A stretch of DNA of 64,000 bases from Alphaproteobacteria bacterium CG1_02_46_17 (GCA_001871905.1 MNUG01000032.1:21145-85144); one strand, 5' to 3'. Shown: positions 33,965-43,758, counted from the first letter of the stretch. Notes: generated by a model not told the origin, from the sequence alone. A program made the numbers and translations.

Positions 33965-35581
33965 TTAGATTATGGCACTTTTTAGTCGGACAGTGAACCT
34001 CGCGCCCAAAATATTCCCGCTATCCTCTTTAAGGTTTTCTGCACTGATTGTGCCGCCGTGGGCATCTATAATTTGTTTTGCAATTGACAACCCCAACCCT
34101 GAATGCATTCCGAACCCTTCGCTGATCGGACGCTCTGAATAAAACCGCTCAAAAACCTTATCCATTCGGTTTTCAGGAATACCAGGACCTGAATCATCCA
34201 CAGTGATCCTAACGCGTTCAGAGCCATTAATTACTGTTACAATTACAGGGGACCCTTCAGGTGCAAAAGAAAGAGCATTCCCAATCAGATTTTGGAAAAC
34301 CTGTTCCAGTCGGCCTGAATGACCATAGATCATGACGGCTTCATCAAGACCATGATAGATAATTTTTTTCTCTGCGTTTGTGGTGTTTTCTCGTAACGGA
34401 TTATCCCGGGATTCAATAAGCGGAATTATGATCTCCCGTAGATCCAGCAAAAACAACTCGCTTCTGGATAGTTCAACATCCAGCCGTGATGCTTGTGAAA
34501 TATCAGAAATCAAACGATCCATTCGCTGCAAATCGTGTAAGGCGACACCCATAAGCTTCTGGCGGTCATCTTCCTTTTTTACGCGCGGGAAAGTTTCCAG
34601 TGCAGAACGTAGAGATGTAAGTGGGTTTTTTAATTCGTGGGCGACATCTGCTGCAAATTGTTCGATAGTGGATAACCTCTTTTGTAGGCTATCGGCCATT
34701 TCCCTCATAGCGTGGGATAGCTCCCCGATTTCGTCCTGACGGGCACTCATGTCAGGAATATCAACAAACCGCCCACGATTGAGACGGTAAGCCTCTGCCG
34801 CAGTCGCCAGTTTTCTTAATGGGTGACCAATAAGACTGGCAAGGTATAAGGAATGGGCAACCGTCATGAGTAAAGCAAGAGCAAAAAAGCGGAAAATTTC
34901 CATACGGGTTTCTGCAAAGTTTTCTTCAACGTCAATATCCCGACGAATAATTCTGATGCCTCCTATCAGAGTATTTTGTTTATAGAGCGGAAAATAGGAG
35001 GTTAGAACCAAGCCCCCATCTTCTGAAGACCAGGCTGCAATCTTGATGTCTGAAAAATTGTAATTCTGCTCGTTGGCAGATAAAATATCGGATGAATCAA
35101 GGCTGGGAAGTATCTGAAGATGAAATGTTACCGAGAGTAACCCTTCTATAAAAGATGATACCTTATCAAAAACACTGGCACGTTCTTCAGATTTAAGTTC
35201 AAAGAATTTACGAACGGGAAGTTTACCATTTTTGTATAAGACACCACCTCCCGCTGTATAGAGAACAATTTGTTGGTCTTCACGAATATTTAGCAATGAG
35301 ATTTCTGAATAGAGCCTATCATTCTCAGAAAACCCATTACTTTCCAAGAGGCGATTTAGAATATTAGAATATAAAAAGGATTCCGTTTCAAAATTTCCCA
35401 ATTTTGATTCGATCAGGTTCTGTCTGGTTGTCCCAAGATAGGTAATGCCCATGGCAATAATAAATACGACCAATATATTAAAGCTCAGTATTTTATACGT
35501 CAGGCGACTTAATGGGCGCGGGCGTAGGTCTTCACCGAAATGCTCTTCTTCTATGGGATCGGGAGGGAGTTTAGGCATCAT
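33965..35581 (-). CDS. chvG: Sensor histidine kinase ChvG (ExoS-like)
   Basis: Envelope/acid-sensing kinase of the ChvG-ChvI system. 538 residues: N-terminal membrane helix (about 30-50), a periplasmic sensor of about 170 residues, a second helix near 230-250, HAMP, HisKA with FAADVAHELKNPLTSLRSALE (phospho-His), and HATPase with NLIGNALSFAPEGSP, VDDSGPGIP and GFGMHSGLGLSIAKQII. Its ATG overlaps the end of chvI by 4 nt, so the pair is coupled. Confidence 0.94.
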   Translation of the reverse strand: MMPKLPPDPIEEEHFGEDLRPRPLSRLTYKILSFNILVVFIIAMGITYLGTTRQNLIESKLGNFETESFLYSNILNRLLESNGFSENDRLYSEISLLNIREDQQIVLYTAGGGVLYKNGKLPVRKFFELKSEERASVFDKVSSFIEGLLSVTFHLQILPSLDSSDILSANEQNYNFSDIKIAAWSSEDGGLVLTSYFPLYKQNTLIGGIRIIRRDIDVEENFAETRMEIFRFFALALLMTVAHSLYLASLIGHPLRKLATAAEAYRLNRGRFVDIPDMSARQDEIGELSHAMREMADSLQKRLSTIEQFAADVAHELKNPLTSLRSALETFPRVKKEDDRQKLMGVALHDLQRMDRLISDISQASRLDVELSRSELFLLDLREIIIPLIESRDNPLRENTTNAEKKIIYHGLDEAVMIYGHSGRLEQVFQNLIGNALSFAPEGSPVIVTVINGSERVRITVDDSGPGIPENRMDKVFERFYSERPISEGFGMHSGLGLSIAKQIIDAHGGTISAENLKEDSGNILGARFTVRLKSAII

Positions 35582-36282
35582 TCTTCCTTAAACCTGTACC
35601 CAACGCCATAAAGAGTCTCAACACGGTCGAAAGAAGGATCGACATCTCTGAATTTCCGTCTGATCCTTTTGATATGTGTATCAACAGTACGGTCATCAAC
35701 GTAAATACTCTCGCCATAAGCTGCCGTGATTAGCTGGTCGCGACTTCGGACATGTCCCGGGGAAATGGCAAGAGTTTTAACAAGCAGATACTCTGTTACG
35801 GTTAAGGTAACAGGAGAGCCTCTCCATTTGCACAAATGGCGGTCGTCATCCAACTCCATTTCCCCCCTTTGAATAATTTGGGGGAAGGTGCCGCCGGATT
35901 GATCCGTTGGTTGTTTTGGTGCATAACGGCGCAAGACACTCTTGATCCGTTCGATCAAAAGCCGCTGCGAAAAGGGCTTAGTAATATAATCATCAGCGCC
36001 CAACCGGAACCCAAGAACCTGATCAATCTCGTCATCTTTCGAGGTCAGAAAGATAACAGGAACTTGAGATGTTTCTCGCAACTTGGTGACCAGCTCCAAT
36101 CCATCCATACGGGGCATTTTAATATCCAGAATGCACAAATCCGGATTTTCTTTCTGGATGCCCACAAGGCCCTCTTCTCCATCATGGAAAGCGGCCACCT
36201 CAAACCCCTCGGATTCAAGAAGAATCTGAACCGAGGTCACAATATTACGATCATCATCGACAAGAACAATTTTCTGACTCAT
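35578..36282 (-). CDS. chvI: Response regulator ChvI
   Basis: OmpR-family transcription factor controlled by ChvG; in alphaproteobacteria it governs envelope, exopolysaccharide and symbiosis or virulence genes. 234 residues: VLVDDDRNI, phospho-Asp in LCILDIKMPRMDG, FLTSKDDE, and ADDYITKPFSQ; winged helix in the C-terminal 100 residues with DDRTVDTHIKRIRRKFR and YGVGYRFKEE. It comes first in the chvI-chvG-rapZ order. Confidence 0.96.
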   Translation of the reverse strand: MSQKIVLVDDDRNIVTSVQILLESEGFEVAAFHDGEEGLVGIQKENPDLCILDIKMPRMDGLELVTKLRETSQVPVIFLTSKDDEIDQVLGFRLGADDYITKPFSQRLLIERIKSVLRRYAPKQPTDQSGGTFPQIIQRGEMELDDDRHLCKWRGSPVTLTVTEYLLVKTLAISPGHVRSRDQLITAAYGESIYVDDRTVDTHIKRIRRKFRDVDPSFDRVETLYGVGYRFKEE

Positions 36283-36357
36283 AAAGACAGTGTAGCAGTT
36301 ATGGAGAAAGAGAAAACCTCTCTTTATTAAAAATTGAAAAAATGGAACAATAGATTT

Positions 36358-37077
36358 GTGAAAAGAAAGACCTATTCAGCTTTGCTGGTTGTACTCTACG
36401 CGCTTTTACTTTCCGGAGGGGATGTAAGGGCAGATGAGTTGTTGAGCAAAGATCCAATAGAAGTGCTAGCACAACGCAATAACATAGATATGAAAAATTT
36501 TGCGTCCCAGATTCTGGGAATGCAAAAAACCGACCCGATCCAGAATCCGGAATGGTTACGAGGCACAAAAATCCTCGGATGGCGGTTTTTGGATAAGAAT
36601 CATCAGGCGTTAGGAAAGGTGGGGGATGTTTTCCTGAATAAGGATAATGGAGAATTTATATGGGTTAAGGTCGATACAGACCGCTTGAATTTTATCACTT
36701 TTATGGCATTTGATCGTCTAACCCATAATATCAGAATAGAAGATCGGGTCATGTTTTGCGATTTGGATAAAAAGCAAATTTTCAAAAATGCTGAAATTTT
36801 CAAAAATTCTCCGGTCAGCCAGCCGGATATTATCTCATTGGCAGATTTGTTGCGGGCTCCTGTCTATCTACCGTCCGGGCTCTTGATCGGCAATGTGACG
36901 GAAACGCTGGGGCCGAATAAGACCACCAAAGTGGATTATCTGGTCGTCATGGTTCATGAAGACCGCAAAACTGTCCCCATTCCTTTGTCACAGATTATAC
37001 TTAGAATTCAGGACGGTATGCCCATACTTGAGATTACCGAAGATCAGTATAAGATCATGCGAGAGTTTACTAAATAG
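36358..37077 (+). CDS. Secreted PRC-barrel-like protein
   Basis: 239 residues. GTG 36358 gives a clear signal peptide (KRKTYSALLVVLYALLLSGG, cleavage near DVRA). Two strand-rich segments, ILGWRFLDKNHQALGKVGDV and LRAPVYLPSGLLIGNVTETLG, look like PRC-barrel folds. Possibly periplasmic; function unknown. A TTG start at 36334 would extend the N-terminus without a ribosome-binding site. coaE follows 18 bp on. Confidence 0.65.
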   Translation: MKRKTYSALLVVLYALLLSGGDVRADELLSKDPIEVLAQRNNIDMKNFASQILGMQKTDPIQNPEWLRGTKILGWRFLDKNHQALGKVGDVFLNKDNGEFIWVKVDTDRLNFITFMAFDRLTHNIRIEDRVMFCDLDKKQIFKNAEIFKNSPVSQPDIISLADLLRAPVYLPSGLLIGNVTETLGPNKTTKVDYLVVMVHEDRKTVPIPLSQIILRIQDGMPILEITEDQYKIMREFTK

Positions 37078-37095
37078 ATATTTGATTATAGAAAA

Positions 37096-37704
37096 ATGAA
37101 GATAATTGGACTGACAGGATCAATCGGAATGGGGAAATCCGTAACCGCCTCTATGCTGCAGAGGATGGGATACCCTGTTTTCGATTCTGACCTTGCCGTC
37201 CATAAATTATTAGCCCCGTATGGTGCAGCATTTCAAACTGTAGCTTTATCTTTTCCCGAATGTTGGGATGCTAAAAAACATCTGATAGATCGCCAGAAAC
37301 TGGGGAGGATCGTCTTTGCAGACTCTAGTAAAAGAAAAGAGTTGGAAGATATTCTGCATCCTCTGGTGTGGTGGCAACAGAAGAAATTCATACAAGAATC
37401 TATAGCTCGCGGGGCCAAAATAGCGGTTTTGGATATACCGTTGTTATTTGAAACGGGATCCCAGAGAAAATGTGACGCCGTGATTTGCGTTGATTCCCCC
37501 CATTTTATCCAGCGGCAGCGCGTACTCTCTCGCCCCAACATGAACGAAGACCATTTTTATGCTATTCTTTCTCGGCAAATGCCACAATTCGAGAAGAAAA
37601 AACTGTCTGATTACATCTTGCAGACCGGTTTGGGGTATGCCCACACACTACGACACTTGAAAAAGATAATTGCAAATCTGACCAAGGATATAAACAGACC
37701 ATGA
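37096..37704 (+). CDS. coaE: Dephospho-CoA kinase
   Basis: Last step of coenzyme A synthesis. 202 residues: GLTGSIGMGKSVTASML (P-loop), FDSDLAVHKLL, IAVLDIPLLFETG, and RQRVLSRPNM in the lid. Full length. Its stop overlaps dnaQ by 4 nt. The aroE-coaE-dnaQ cluster of alphaproteobacteria is split here, with aroE 29 kb away. Confidence 0.95.
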   Translation: MKIIGLTGSIGMGKSVTASMLQRMGYPVFDSDLAVHKLLAPYGAAFQTVALSFPECWDAKKHLIDRQKLGRIVFADSSKRKELEDILHPLVWWQQKKFIQESIARGAKIAVLDIPLLFETGSQRKCDAVICVDSPHFIQRQRVLSRPNMNEDHFYAILSRQMPQFEKKKLSDYILQTGLGYAHTLRHLKKIIANLTKDINRP

Positions 37705-38399
37705 CCCGTGAAATTGTACTTGATACTGAAACAACAGGGATAGACCCGACCGAAGGCCACCGCATCATTGAAATCGGATGTATCGAATTATTCAATCATA
37801 TGCCGACTGGTAAGACGTATCATCAATATATCAATCCAGAACGTGAAGTAGAAGCGGGGGCTATCGCGGTACACGGAATTAAAAACGAATTCCTAGCCGA
37901 TAAACCAGTATTTGCAGAAATTGTCGGTGGGTTTATGGATTTTATTGGGGATGGCAAGCTGGTCATTCATAACGCTGAATTCGATATAAAATTTTTGAAT
38001 GCGGAATTAAAGCCATACGGATATCCCCCCTTCAAACTAAATGAGGCGATTGATACATTACAAGTCGCCCGTAAAAAGTTCCCCGGATCACCTGCCAGTC
38101 TCGATGCGTTGTGTCGGCGGTTTAATATTGACCTTTCTGTGCGTGAATTGCACGGCGCTTTATTGGATGCGCAGCTTTTGGCTGAAGTCTATCTGGAATT
38201 ATTAGGGGGTCGTCAACATGGTCTGGGTTTAGGTGATCACCGGAAAAACACACAAAACGAAAATCAGTCAGGTGTTTTTGTTAAGAGCACAAAATCACGC
38301 CTCTATCGCGAGCCGAGAAATTTTGAACCGAGAGCAGAAGAACTTGAGGCGCATAAGAAAATGATAGCCGGAATAAAGAATTCTCTTTGGTCAAATTAA
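37701..38399 (+). CDS. dnaQ: DNA polymerase III epsilon subunit (3'-5' exonuclease)
   Basis: Proofreading exonuclease of the replicase. 232 residues: ExoI motif IVLDTETTGIDP, ExoII LVIHNAEFDIKFLN, and ExoIII HGALLDAQLLAEVYLEL. The C-terminal 50 residues are polar and would carry the polymerase-alpha contact. Translationally coupled to coaE. Convergent with truA (4-nt overlap). Confidence 0.95.
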   Translation: MTREIVLDTETTGIDPTEGHRIIEIGCIELFNHMPTGKTYHQYINPEREVEAGAIAVHGIKNEFLADKPVFAEIVGGFMDFIGDGKLVIHNAEFDIKFLNAELKPYGYPPFKLNEAIDTLQVARKKFPGSPASLDALCRRFNIDLSVRELHGALLDAQLLAEVYLELLGGRQHGLGLGDHRKNTQNENQSGVFVKSTKSRLYREPRNFEPRAEELEAHKKMIAGIKNSLWSN

Positions 38400-39166
38400 T
38401 AGAAAACTTTGGATAAATACAGTCCATCGGGTGGGGCCGTTGGTCCGCCCTTAGTGCGGTCACAGGCTTCAAGTGCCATTTTGACATCCTCTGGTGACCA
38501 TTTCCCCTGACCTACTAGAACCAGAGTTCCCACCATATTCCGTACCTGATGATGAAGGTAGGACTTTGCCTCGGTTAGCACGCGCAGTTCTCTTGTTCCA
38601 CCGATCATAGGGATAATATCGATATCCAGCCGATCAAGGGTTTTCATCGGGGATTTGGCTTGACATTCAGCTGCCCGAAAGGTGGAGAAATCGTGATGCC
38701 CTAATAAATAGGAGGCTCCCTGACGCATGGCTTCAATATCCAATTCTCCCCAGACATGCCAGACCAGTGATTGGTCGTAGGTTGGCCGTGCCATGCGGTT
38801 TAGGATGCGGTAAGTATAAAGCTTATGGGTAGCACCATAGCGCGCATGAAATTCTTCGCCAACAGGTTCGGCGGACAGGATGGAAATCTTTCGGGCTCTC
38901 AAATGGGCATTCAAGGCCTTGGCTAGCAGAAACCCGTTTATCTCCCGCTCACCGTAATCAAGATCAAAATGGGCAACCTGACCACTGGCATGGACTCCTG
39001 CATCGGTGCGACCTGCAACAAATAAACGACAATCTCGCTGGCAGAAGGAAAAGATTGCCTCTTCAATAAATTGCTGCACAGATTGGATACCGTCTCCCTG
39101 ACGCTGCCATCCCGAATAATCGGTTCCCTGATATTCTATGGTGAGTTTCCAGCGTTGTCTGGTCAT
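38396..39166 (-). CDS. truA: tRNA pseudouridine(38-40) synthase
   Basis: Converts U38-U40 of tRNA to pseudouridine. 256 residues: LTIEYQGTDYSGWQRQGDG, the catalytic Asp in VAGRTDAGVHASGQ, RARKISILSAEPVGEEFHARYGA, and FLHHQVRNMVG-like SYLHHQVRNMVGTLVLVG. Full length. Its ATG overlaps the stop of fmt by 4 nt. Confidence 0.97.
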   Translation of the reverse strand: MTRQRWKLTIEYQGTDYSGWQRQGDGIQSVQQFIEEAIFSFCQRDCRLFVAGRTDAGVHASGQVAHFDLDYGEREINGFLLAKALNAHLRARKISILSAEPVGEEFHARYGATHKLYTYRILNRMARPTYDQSLVWHVWGELDIEAMRQGASYLLGHHDFSTFRAAECQAKSPMKTLDRLDIDIIPMIGGTRELRVLTEAKSYLHHQVRNMVGTLVLVGQGKWSPEDVKMALEACDRTKGGPTAPPDGLYLSKVFY

Positions 39167-40134
39167 AGGAAGGCCTGACCAATTTTTACACGCCCGCCAT
39201 TTAACGCGTCTTGAATGGACATGGATTTGGCGCTTTCAGGCTGAATGGTAATTATTTTATAAAGTGTTCCGTTTCCGCAAACGATATGCCCCTCTGGGTC
39301 AACCAGTTCACCGCAAGACGTCAAGTTTGTTTTTTGTTCAGAAAAAGTCCCTTCGATAATCTTGTATCGTTTACCAGTCTGGTCAACGCTCCAGCATCCG
39401 GGCCATGGTGTAAAAGCACGAACTTTCCGGTCAATTTCTATCGCTGTCTTACCCCAGTCGATATGACCCTCTTCCTTCGAAAGCATGGGGGCATAACATG
39501 ATAGATTGTCATCCTGTATCTCAAAGTCCATAGGCTTGTGGTCGAGAATCATCTCCAGAACATCTTCAATCATCGCAGATCCGAGCGCTGAAAGGGCGTC
39601 ATGCAGGCTTTCCCCGGTTGTATGGCTATAAACCGGAATATGTTTTCTAAGGATCATGGCCCCCGTATCAAGCCCAACATCCATCTGCATGATGGTGATG
39701 CCTGATTCTTGATCTCCTGCCTCAATAGCGCGCTGGATAGGAGCTGCCCCGCGCCAGCGAGGTAATAAGGAGGCATGGATATTCAGGCATCCGAAACGGG
39801 GCACATCCAGAACAGTCTTGGGAAGGATTAAACCATAAGCCGCCACAACCGCAATATCTGCCTTCAGTTTGATAAAGTCTTCAATGGCCGCCGAGTCCTT
39901 TTTTAGACTTTTTGGGGTATGGACTGGAATGTTATGCTGATTGGCAACTTCGTGGATGGGCGAAAGTTTAAGCTTCTGACCTCGCCCTGCAGGACGCGGG
40001 GGCTGGGTATAAACGGCGATCACATCCAGACGTGGATTGGCAATCAGATTTTCAAGGGCCGGAACCGAAAAATCCGGTGTCCCCATAAAGACGACTTTCA
40101 ATGTAGAAAAATCTGTATCCTGCTGTTTTGTCAT
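39163..40134 (-). CDS. fmt: Methionyl-tRNA formyltransferase
   Basis: Formylates initiator Met-tRNA. 323 residues: VFMGTPDFSVPALENL, PAGRGQKLKLSPI, FGCLNIHASLLPRWRGAAPIQRA (formyl-folate site and catalytic Asn/His), and the C-terminal FTPWPGCW. Full length. In most relatives def precedes fmt; here a prepilin-like gene is upstream instead, so def must be elsewhere. Confidence 0.97.
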   Translation of the reverse strand: MTKQQDTDFSTLKVVFMGTPDFSVPALENLIANPRLDVIAVYTQPPRPAGRGQKLKLSPIHEVANQHNIPVHTPKSLKKDSAAIEDFIKLKADIAVVAAYGLILPKTVLDVPRFGCLNIHASLLPRWRGAAPIQRAIEAGDQESGITIMQMDVGLDTGAMILRKHIPVYSHTTGESLHDALSALGSAMIEDVLEMILDHKPMDFEIQDDNLSCYAPMLSKEEGHIDWGKTAIEIDRKVRAFTPWPGCWSVDQTGKRYKIIEGTFSEQKTNLTSCGELVDPEGHIVCGNGTLYKIITIQPESAKSMSIQDALNGGRVKIGQAFL

Positions 40135-40148
40135 GGCCGTTCTATAGC

Positions 40149-40853
40149 CTATCGTGCCATTAACACATAGTAATAATTATAGGAACCATCTGACCTACAT
40201 ACGACGCAGGCCTGATAAGCAGGGAGCTTTGAAAAACTGGTATCGTCCAAAGGGTTTGGTGAGGCATCATCAAATGTCCCATCAAAGCGGTCTGTAGACC
40301 CGCCCATAACACAAGGGGGAGATCCATTTGGATCGTCTGTGGGTTGAGACCCTGAATCAAAGCCAAGCAGGGTATTCATTGCCTGACAAAATTCGGGTGT
40401 GACATTTGGCAAAACAGCAATCAATTCTGCCTTGTCTGACCCAACCTGAGGAATGGCAGAGGTACCAAAAAATTCCCAGGCGCTGCCATCATTTATCCCG
40501 TCGGGTGGAGGCTGATAGGTTGCCCGACCTGCTGTTACATCGAAAACTTGATTCTCAGGATTGGTTGTGATTGTCCCGTAATCCGTAGCAGCGTCGGGAT
40601 GAGCAAAGCGGATATCGGCTTCGGACACATGATTTTCAAGGAGAATAGACACACCTTTGGCGAGTTCTGCCGCATAGCGTTGGGTTTGTCCTGCTTTCAA
40701 AATCAAACTCTCGGTGTCGATATTATCTTGCCCGCCACCAGAATTTCTCAATGCCACAGTTAAAAGGCCAAGCAGGATAATCCCCAGCAAAACATAAACG
40801 ATGATGTTGCCCGCTTCATTTCTTGACTGAGCGTGTATAGGAGGATGGGACAT
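40149..40853 (-). CDS. Prepilin-like single-pass protein, paralogue A
   Basis: 234 residues. After a 14-residue polar leader comes one hydrophobic helix (AGNIIVYVLLGIILLGLLTV) like that of type IV prepilins, though without the classical GFTLIE cleavage site. The globular part shares a pattern with the protein at 53918-54637: AELIAVLPNV, CQAMNTLLGFD, then a FDGTFDDASPN stretch, paired Cys and a terminal YYVLMAR. Function unknown; a pseudopilin or periplasmic anchored protein is inferred. It lies 14 bp upstream of fmt. Confidence 0.65.
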   Translation of the reverse strand: MSHPPIHAQSRNEAGNIIVYVLLGIILLGLLTVALRNSGGGQDNIDTESLILKAGQTQRYAAELAKGVSILLENHVSEADIRFAHPDAATDYGTITTNPENQVFDVTAGRATYQPPPDGINDGSAWEFFGTSAIPQVGSDKAELIAVLPNVTPEFCQAMNTLLGFDSGSQPTDDPNGSPPCVMGGSTDRFDGTFDDASPNPLDDTSFSKLPAYQACVVCRSDGSYNYYYVLMAR

Positions 40854-40889
40854 AAGGACTCCGGCGTTGGTATGGATCGCCTCTCTATT

Positions 40890-42314
40890 TTAACGGCTTT
40901 GCGGAGCAATGGGAAGGCAATCTTTCAGACGAGTCTTCAGATTGGAACAGGCGTCAAGTGCCTCTTGTCGTGTGTAACCGGAAAGACGGGCGCGAAATAC
41001 CCATTTGGCGTCTTGCGTACGAAGCGGCACAACCAGCGTTTTTCCTTTGTTCAAATGTTCGGGCAATAACACCATTGTGTCATATAAGGCCTTATTGGTA
41101 CTTGCTCGATCTTCGAACGCTCCGATCTGAATCTGCCAGTTTGTCGAATAATCCATGGGCTGGGTTCTGGGTTCATTAATGGCCAAGTTGTTTTGCGAGA
41201 CCGGAGTGGCCTGCGGCGTAATAGTTGGCGTAATAGTTAGTGTGTTCATACCCAACACAGGAACTTGTGTAGCTGCAGCAATCTGGGTGTCGGATACCAC
41301 TTTTGATCTGTATTCAACGGGTTTTGCAGGTGGGATTGGAACGCTAGCGGAACTATCTGCCCTGCCTTGGGCAATTTGAAGAACAGGGTGCTGGTCGGCA
41401 TAGCCGCTTCGCTTGATATCCTTGATCCGCTCAAATCCTTTATCAAGAAGATTGGCCATATGTGAATTACGGGACGCCGCAGTGCGTCCCCCAAACACAA
41501 CACCGATCAAGCGCGTGTTTCCTTGTTTGGTCGAGGCAACAAGATTAAAACCCGACGCCGCGACATACCCCGTTTTAATCCCGTCCATCCCCTGATATGT
41601 GTTCATCAGCTTATTGTGACTATGATAAACTTTGCCGTCATATTTGTAGTGTTTCAATCCGAAGATAGAATAATATTGGGGATAGGTATCGATCATATAC
41701 TTTGCCAATTTGGCCATGTCGCGGGCTGAAGAAACCTGACGATAATCGTGAAGTCCCGAGGCGTTCACGAAATGTGTATTGGTCATACCAATCTCACGCG
41801 CCTTGAGGTTCATAAGTTGGGCAAAGCGGGCTTCTGACCCACCGAGATTTTCGGCAACAGTCACCGCAACATCATTGGCAGACTTGGTCGCGAGGACTCT
41901 AAGTGCATCATAGATGGAAATTGTTTGGCGGGGGCTTAATCCAACCTTACTGGGTGGCATAGAGGCGCCGCGGCTCGAAACTGTCAATCTGGTTTTTTGC
42001 GAAATTTTTCGGGCATTCAAAGCGTCGAAGACCAGAGCCATGGTCATCATTTTGGTCAAGGAGGCTGGATGAAGGCTGCGATCTGCATTATCCTGTGAGA
42101 GAACCATCCCCGTTTGGGCATCAATCACAATGGAGGCATATTTGTTATTCGGTCCGCTCTTTTTCTTGGTTGCAGCAAAAGCCGGATCGGAACAGGACAG
42201 ATTCCATAAAACCAAAGAGATGCAGAGAAGGGTAAAACAAAAGCTTCGCCAAAAATCTTTTATTTTTAAGGCGTTAAACACAGGGAGGAAAGAGAACGGG
42301 ACAAAGGGTGACAT
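40890..42314 (-). CDS. D-alanyl-D-alanine carboxypeptidase with SPOR domain
   Basis: Penicillin-binding carboxypeptidase trimming peptidoglycan stem peptides. About 474 residues: membrane/signal helix (LLCISLVLWNLSCSD), SxxK in HPASLTKMM, SxN in SANDVAVTVAENLGG, and KTG in GIKTGYVAASGFNLV. A Pro/Thr-rich linker leads to a C-terminal SPOR-type domain (NWQIQIGAFEDRAS to the end) that targets denuded glycan at the septum. The start is uncertain (ATG 42314 or 42377); neither has a good ribosome-binding site. Confidence 0.9.
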   Translation of the reverse strand: MSPFVPFSFLPVFNALKIKDFWRSFCFTLLCISLVLWNLSCSDPAFAATKKKSGPNNKYASIVIDAQTGMVLSQDNADRSLHPASLTKMMTMALVFDALNARKISQKTRLTVSSRGASMPPSKVGLSPRQTISIYDALRVLATKSANDVAVTVAENLGGSEARFAQLMNLKAREIGMTNTHFVNASGLHDYRQVSSARDMAKLAKYMIDTYPQYYSIFGLKHYKYDGKVYHSHNKLMNTYQGMDGIKTGYVAASGFNLVASTKQGNTRLIGVVFGGRTAASRNSHMANLLDKGFERIKDIKRSGYADQHPVLQIAQGRADSSASVPIPPAKPVEYRSKVVSDTQIAAATQVPVLGMNTLTITPTITPQATPVSQNNLAINEPRTQPMDYSTNWQIQIGAFEDRASTNKALYDTMVLLPEHLNKGKTLVVPLRTQDAKWVFRARLSGYTRQEALDACSNLKTRLKDCLPIAPQSR

Positions 42315-42437
42315 ATGTATAGGGTTGTTAATATGCAATGCGGAAAACGGTGATGTGATGAGTCTAGAGAAGTTCATTCCATATGTCCATGGGATAACAA
42401 AAGGGTGACAAAAAACTTCTAATATACAGAATATACC

Positions 42438-42553
42438 GCACCGCACAATTTTATGGATAATACGAAGAAATATATGGTAAAATGAATTTGTGCAGTGCAA
42501 GATAGGGGCTTGACAAATGCATGCATTCTATTAAATAATTTGTGGCAGTGCAA
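42438..42553 (+). promoter_or_regulatory. Phasin promoter with three repeated operator-like elements
   Basis: A -35 TTGACA (42510-42515), 18-bp spacer and -10 AATAAT (42534-42539) precede the phasin gene. TTTGTGCAGTGCAA (42487-42500) and TTGTGGCAGTGCAA (42540-42553) flank the promoter on both sides, and GCACCGCACAA (42438-42448) is an inverted copy (10/11 to the reverse complement). The spacer contains the palindrome AATGCATGCATT. PhaR-type repressors bind TGC/GCA-rich sites near phasin genes, so a PhaR-like operator is inferred. Confidence 0.6.
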
Positions 42554-42674
42554 AAACCATGTTAGCGTACTTTGAAATTTTATAATCGCTAGATGCCGAC
42601 AAAAGCTCAAAAGATATAAAGATGATTTGTCTGGTATATCCTTGCATAAAAGCACTCAGTGAACGGAGATGAAA

Positions 42675-43226
42675 ATGACAAACAAACCACCCAAAAAGAA
42701 ATCGGAAAAACCTGCAGCAAAACAAAGCGCAGATCAAAAGCCATCAGTTGAAAAAAAATCGACTGTTATCCCTTTCTCCCCTGTAGCTGCAGAGGCGTTT
42801 CGAGCTATGGGAAAGAATGCACCAGAATTAAAAAACTATTACACAGCAATGGAGACCACAATGAGCAACTACAAAGATCAGTATGAAAAAATGTCCGGTG
42901 ACGCAACGGCAGCAATCCGTCAAAGCATAGAAAGCTACGTTCGTTTTGGAACCAGCATGATGAAGGGCTCTGAAGCCATTATCAAGACCTGTATGGAGAT
43001 GGCACAAGATTCTGCAGAGCGCAATTCCGCGGCACTGAAAGGCCTGATGGCATGCCGTACTTTGAACGAGGCAGCAGAAGCCCAGAACAAGTTGGCTCAG
43101 GCTAGCATGGATGAGGCAATGTCGGCTGTTTCGAAAATTTCTGAAATGACAATCAAGGTCTGCACCGAAGCTTGCGAACCTTTGAACGAACATATGACCA
43201 AGTCTATGAAGAAAATGTCCGCATAA
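42675..43226 (+). CDS. Phasin-family protein
   Basis: Phasins coat polyhydroxyalkanoate granules. 183 residues: a Lys/Pro-rich N-terminal 30 residues, then the Phasin_2-type helical region with NYYTAMETTMSNYKDQYEKM and repeated Ala/Lys helices to the end. ATG 42675 with GGAG six bases upstream is preferred over ATG 42669. A strong terminator follows. No PHA synthase is in the window, so granule association is a family-level inference. Confidence 0.85.
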   Translation: MTNKPPKKKSEKPAAKQSADQKPSVEKKSTVIPFSPVAAEAFRAMGKNAPELKNYYTAMETTMSNYKDQYEKMSGDATAAIRQSIESYVRFGTSMMKGSEAIIKTCMEMAQDSAERNSAALKGLMACRTLNEAAEAQNKLAQASMDEAMSAVSKISEMTIKVCTEACEPLNEHMTKSMKKMSA

Positions 43227-43257
43227 TTGTCAGGATATTCAGAATATAAAGAATTCG

Positions 43258-43285
43258 AAGCCCCCGTCTTTATGCGGGGGCTTTT
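43258..43285 (+). terminator. Rho-independent terminator of the phasin gene
   Basis: A 9-bp perfect stem AAGCCCCCG (43258-43266) with CGGGGGCTT (43275-43283), 8-nt loop and four T. Confidence 0.85.
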
Positions 43286-43319
43286 ACATTTCGCAACAAA
43301 ATGCTAAAACATCTCCAAT

Positions 43320-43673
43320 ATGACATATCCGGACAACCCAGATCAGAATAATCTGCCCCACTCTCCAGATGATGGAGCGCGCGAGCATGGCCTCGCGCTC
43401 AAAACAAGACCAAAAACCAAAAAACCTGCAATGTATAAGGTGTTGCTGTTAAACGACGATTACACGCCAATGGAATTCGTCGTGCACATTCTGGAGAGGT
43501 TCTTCAATAAGACCCGCGATGAGGCAACTGATATCATGTTGCATGTTCATAGACGTGGGGTCGGGTTGTGTGGGGTCTTTACTTACGAAGTTGCTGAAAC
43601 CAAGGTTAATCAGGTGATGGACTTTGCCCGTGCCAACGAACAACCCCTTCAATGTACCATGGAAAAAGAATAA
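43320..43673 (+). CDS. clpS: ClpS adaptor
   Basis: Delivers N-end-rule substrates to ClpA. 117 residues: disordered N-terminus, then [24 protein letters not shown] and [26 protein letters not shown] (substrate-pocket residues). Typical length. Located 85 bp upstream of clpA as in most alphaproteobacteria. Confidence 0.96.
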   Translation: MTYPDNPDQNNLPHSPDDGAREHGLALKTRPKTKKPAMYKVLLLNDDYTPMEFVVHILERFFNKTRDEATDIMLHVHRRGVGLCGVFTYEVAETKVNQVMDFARANEQPLQCTMEKE

Positions 43674-43758
43674 ACGACATTTTGTGTCAAAATCTTAACT
43701 TTTGCCAAATCTAACCTAGGCTAATATAGTAGAAGAACAACAATCAGGCCGGAACTCT

